A stretch of DNA of 64,000 bases from Eonycteris spelaea (taxonomy: Eukaryota; Chordata; Mammalia; Chiroptera; Pteropodidae), in NCBI GenBank assembly GCA_003508835.1, contig PUFA01000144.1:558001-622000 (forward strand), in the 5' to 3' direction. This document shows positions 59,818 through 64,000 of the stretch, piece by piece. A program made the translations under genes and the position numbers. The notes under the pieces were generated by a model. It did no database searches, was not told the DNA's origin, and saw only the letters and a program-made list of their open reading frames with translations. How positions within the stretch are numbered: position 1 is the stretch's first letter; every line of letters starts with the position of its first letter.

Positions 59818-60170
59818 TGTGCATTAGCTATTGAGATTGTCAAAGCAGTCACAAAGTCATGGCCTTCACAAATCACATAGGCATTTTGGCCTTTGTGGCC
59901 CTTTTCTTCATAAACAAAAAATATTTTAAATTATATTTTGCCACCTCATTATTACAAAAATGCATATATTGCTATTTCTTTCAATCTGAAAGTTTTCCTT
60001 TATTTTTCTGACTTAATGAAAGAAATTAAGAGATTTTTGTGGGTCTTTAAAAGCATTGTGAGCCATAAGCCCTGACCTGCTTTGTCTACTAGGTAAGTTG
60101 CCCTTTCACCACTTGGATGGTTCCAACCCCAAATTCCATCACTGGAGTTGGCTAAATGGGACTTCAGTTT

Positions 60171-60195
60171 GTTGTTGTTGTTGTTGTTGTTGTTT
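60171..60195. repeat. (GTT)n microsatellite
   Basis: About eight GTT units. The rest of 59818-60374 shows no recognised feature. Confidence 0.9.
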
Positions 60196-60374
60196 TCAGT
60201 ATGAGATGACAGGACTTGAACTTCCTATCCTACCTTATATTGTTGACTTAACCCCTAACCTGGTGGATTAAGCATTATTATTAAAATTTTAATGAAGGAA
60301 TTCTAAGTGATTGTTCCAAATTGTTTCATCTGGTCATTGATGATGTTTCTTGTGAAAGGGAAGGAAATGAGACC

Positions 60375-60840
60375 CAAGAATTACTTATTACTCTGTATTA
60401 GGTGCTTCGCACACAATCCACCATTAAATTCCTACCAGCCCTACAGGGTAATATCTGAAATAGCCTTTCACTCCAGCCAGCCAATGGCAAGCTTGGCTGG
60501 GAGTGAGGGCATAGGTGTCACTAGGAAAATTTGGGAAAACCTAATGAGAAAACTAAGTCCAAAGGGTAGCAAGGCTCAAAGCAAGAGACAGTGTCAAGGA
60601 ACTCGAGACAGATAAAAAATGGAGTGAAATGGGAGCCTGAGGGTCATGAAAAAGGTCATGAGCTGCAAACAGGCCCACATACCCCAGGAACTAGTTGTCA
60701 TAAAAGTGTAAAGGGGAAGCTAGATAGTATCATCTCTATTTGGCAGATGAAGAAACTGAGGCACAAAGTGCTTAGGTACTCTCAGGTCATATAGCCAAGA
60801 TGCAGCAAAACTAAATTTGACCCCTAATGCCAATCCACTC
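60375..60840 (-). repeat. MIR split by about 270 bp
   Basis: Reverse MIR start at 60375-60450 ('tattaggtgcttcgcacaca', 'ccagccctacagggtaatat') and continuation at 60720-60840 ('catctctatttggcagatga', 'gaaactgaggcacaaagtgc'). The intervening 60451-60719 is not MIR and not recognised. Confidence 0.65.
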
Positions 60841-63800
60841 AAAGAACAGACATCTATATAGAGGCCACATCTCCATTCTGATCCTTGTCAATGGCCTCAT
60901 AAAAAGATATCATATTCTTGGGTATTTTTATCCCAAGCAAGCCATTGCTGAAAACTTGCCAAGTTGGTCTCTACTAACTTGAATGACTGTACGTATTCCC
61001 AATGTGGTACTTGTGGATCAAAATTAGAAAGAAAGCATGCAATAGCATAACCCTTGCCATCAACAGTTGTGCTCAATGAATACACAGAAGCTATGGAGAA
61101 AGGTACATTTTCTCGTTACACCTTTCAAAGAAAAACTTGGGAGGAAACAAGAGTCCTAAACAGAGAGAGAAACCTGACCATTCAGTCTGCAGTAAAGAGA
61201 GAAAAGGGGCCTCGGGCATTTTAAGTCATCAACGTATTATGTGTTTGACATTTCCCAATCAATGGAAGCCCTCGGGGTCCCAGTTTCTGTTGGAGAAACT
61301 ACCTCTAATACTGGCTGGAGGGAAACTATCTGAATGAGAGTCCATTACAGCAGCCTCCTTCCAGCCAGCTTTCCAGAGTCCTGGTGGCCAGCCGTCTGCT
61401 CACAGTACATCAGGCAGAGCACAGCAAGGGTGGTGATTAGGATAGGCTGGCCGGAGATGACGGCTACACAGTGCCATAGCACAAAAATTAACCTTATAAG
61501 GTCTCTTCTATTCCTGCCAACAATTGAGTTTAAGAATGAAATCCAGTTCATTGGGTTTGTTTCTTAAAAATATGATTTTTTTAAATAAAATTTAAAAAAT
61601 ACATTTCAGCAAAAGCTATATCCAGCCTATTCCTAGTCTTTTATGTAGTTTTCCTAAGGTTCACTCGCATACCTGGGGCTACTTTCATTAGAGTTTCATA
61701 ACCATCCAGGAATGCATCATCTGATTAATTCGGTCATTTAATTGCAAACCCAAGCAGAGAGAGGCCCTTTATCAAATGTCTATACACTCTAAGTCAGCTA
61801 ATATGCTAGTGATCTAGCTTAATCACTTGAGAGCTACGCCATATCTGTAAATGCACAAATGTATTTTTCACAAGTCAAACAAATCCCTGGAGCCCAGTAA
61901 GAACTTCTTTTAGAGCCAAAAGTTAACAAAGCTGCATTCTCAACCGCTTCCAGGAAAAGATGTGGGTTCTAGCTTGTGTATCGGGGCTCCTTTCCTTGCC
62001 ATGATTGTTCGTTGAATACAGTCTCAGTAGAAAGCTAGGAGGAAGATGGTACACTACCATTACAATGTCAATTGTGAGAGTTTGAGAGCACCCACTCAAG
62101 ACACCCCACAAGACTTTGAAAAGTTAGTCCTGGTTTGGTCCCCTGTCTGCAGGACAGAGCTGAAGTGGTCCCGCAAACCAGACTTACAGCTCTCCTGAAA
62201 TCTGATGTTCATTTACTGAAGCATTTATTGTACATCTGCTAGCATATGTACATCTCAGCTTTGGCATTTGATCACAAATATGGGCTGGGAACACTTAATG
62301 CACTAACATCCACATAAAACAGTGAGGAGTCCACCACCAAGAAGATCTGCACAGAGTCTTCTCAAGCAGTTGGCCCACAGATGCATGCCTGACTGTGTTT
62401 ACTTGCTGTTCAAGTTGAGATCCAAATTCTAACAGGCCATCCAACGCCACACTAACTTTTCATAAGGAAAGCTGTATGTGTGTATGTATCTGCACTCATG
62501 AATTTTGCGGGAGTGAGGGGGAATGGAAACCATAGTTGACAACATATGAAACCTTTAGATGTGTCACAGCTGCTCCAACTGACATTCGTCCCCTGAGCAA
62601 GGAATTCGAGAACGTCACATTTTTAAGGAGTCCATTTTCACAGTGCACTTCAGCGTCTTAGAATGCTCTCTTGAAGAGCAAAGTCAATCCTAGGTCACCA
62701 TTTCAGTGTAGCTTCCTTTGTACTAAATCCTACTTTCAAGAAAATTCTTGCCATGGTTCACTGGTGTTTAACCTATCATATAATATCCAGGTTTACTGTG
62801 TTAGAAGAAGCAGAACAGTATTAAGCTTTTCCCACAAGCCTGTGATTGCATTTGACCTAGTAACCTGTATTAGATTAACATTTATTCTACAACCGCACAG
62901 CAAGCCCTGCACCTTGGTGAGCTGCAGTTTATAGAGGACACTAACCATTTTTACAAGTGGAGCAGGAAAAGGGAATTGAATCTGAGGGAGTAATTCCAAG
63001 CAAGTATGTTGCTGCAGCAGTTAAATTGTTTATACGAGGAGTAGGGGAATTACTTCTGACTGACCTCTCTTTTTATCTGCTTAAAAGACAAAGTGCAGGT
63101 CTCCATCGCTGGGGCAAACTCCGGGGAGCACAGCTTTAAAATGTATGGGAGCTATAGGGCCCGCCAACCCACCAATAAGGGGCAGTTTCAAAGGCAAAGC
63201 AGAGCAAAAATGTACACAGGGTTGAGTCACTGGACTTAGGACATTTTGACAGTAGCCAGTGTTCATGTGTTCTCCCATCACCATCCTGTGCATACCCTGC
63301 AGATGAGGTGGGACAGAAATGAAACACAAGTTCAGAATGAGAACAGACTTTTCCATCATGGATATTTTGATAGAACGGCCCCTTGATTTTCCTTGGCTAC
63401 AGCTCAGTGTGCGGTGGCTTCATTAAGGAACAAGTCAGACTTGGTGGGAGGCTGAGAATGGCAACAGGGGTTGGTGGCGGCATCTGTTTGGGACCCTTCC
63501 CCCTGGGGGGGTTGCAGGGGAGAGGCTGAATCCATGAGGAAGCAATTACCAGAAAATCAAAATCAGAAATGTCTGAGCATCCATCCAACATAACAATGGG
63601 AGGAAGTCACCCCACATTATACAGTATCATGTAATGAAATCCAATTTATTTTTTCAGTGAATGCCAGATTCACCAACACATCCACGGTGATGGCTGGGGA
63701 GTGTCCCTTCTGATGGGGTCTGAAGGGAAGCTGTGTCTAAATGACAGGCGCCTCCAAGAAAGCCCAATTGTTCTTTGAAATGAAGTAGGCAGTGGTAATG

Positions 63801-64000
63801 AAAGAGAGGAAGAGCAATGTCCTTACACTTCAAAATTATATAGAGGGTGCAAATGTATTCCTCACCACGTCCGAACGACCACATCCTCTCCCACGAAAAA
63901 AGATGTGATATGATTATTTCCCAATTCCAGCATTTTTTTGTCTACTTAACTTGGTAACTTTGTCTCTTAGTTTGCAGAGGAATCCTCCAGAAGGTTCTGA
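60841..64000. other. No recognised gene or named repeat
   Basis: About 3.2 kb of plain sequence. A hydrophobic minus-strand frame at 61345-61551 is noted separately. A C/G block at 63497-63520 can form a short hairpin. Nothing else supported. Confidence 0.45.

Noticed and set aside
1..64000. CRISPR arrays, operons, phage or other prokaryotic systems
   Set aside because: Repeats are mammalian transposons and microsatellites; no spaced identical repeats or dense coding.
1..64000. tRNA, U6, Y RNA, 7SK and 5S RNA genes
   Set aside because: No recognisable conserved blocks of these genes were seen on either strand by eye.

Overview
The window looks like nuclear DNA from a placental mammal of the Laurasiatheria. 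The 3' ends of several LINE-1 copies (2774-3395, 43119-43813, 59396-59817) resemble the L1 tails I remember from bats and their relatives. The rest of the repeat landscape is mammal-wide: L2, MIR, hAT-Charlie (MER5A, MER20, MER1-like), Tigger and MLT1-type LTRs. There are no Alu, B1/B2, bovine BovB or carnivore SINEs, and no recognisable vespertilionid VES SINE. I lean towards a bat, perhaps a fruit bat, but this rests on memory of repeat consensus sequences.

No protein-coding gene can be named. All long open frames are short (188 codons at most), lack recognisable domains, and mostly overlap repeats or low-complexity DNA. The window is best read as intergenic or deep-intronic sequence. Three or four short stretches with good splice-site signals (19370-19430, 25772-25810, 28721-28782, 30617-30676) can be chained in phase, but this is weak evidence and no protein was recognised.

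Layout: 1-5 kb has ancient L1 with a younger L1 nested in it, then L2. 5.8-6.4 kb is a complete-looking Tigger derivative. 8-25 kb has scattered MIR, L2, MLT1-like LTR, L1 and hAT copies. 27-29 kb holds MER20 and a palindromic hAT-like element with target duplications. 32.4-34.6 kb contains two nested insertions: an MLT1 LTR in MER5A, and an L1 in L2. 38-38.7 kb is a very large purine-strand microsatellite complex beside a duplicated 75-bp piece of L2. 40-48 kb has MLT1-like LTRs, a hAT element with a perfect 8-bp target duplication, and an L1 with an 11-bp target duplication. 52.0-52.6 kb is locally CpG-enriched. 54.0-54.1 kb is a near-perfect 41-bp inverted repeat at the edge of a MIR. 56.8-60.8 kb has L2, a Z-DNA-prone tract, an L1 carrying a twin-priming inversion, and a split MIR. 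The last 3 kb is unremarkable.

The transposon record is unusually legible: at least six insertions have visible target-site duplications. The structural DNA features (454-nt homopurine run, 31 GAA units, alternating purine-pyrimidine tracts, long hairpin) are the most interesting signals. I did not find a new gene system. Repeat family names come from memory of consensus sequences and were not checked against a library.
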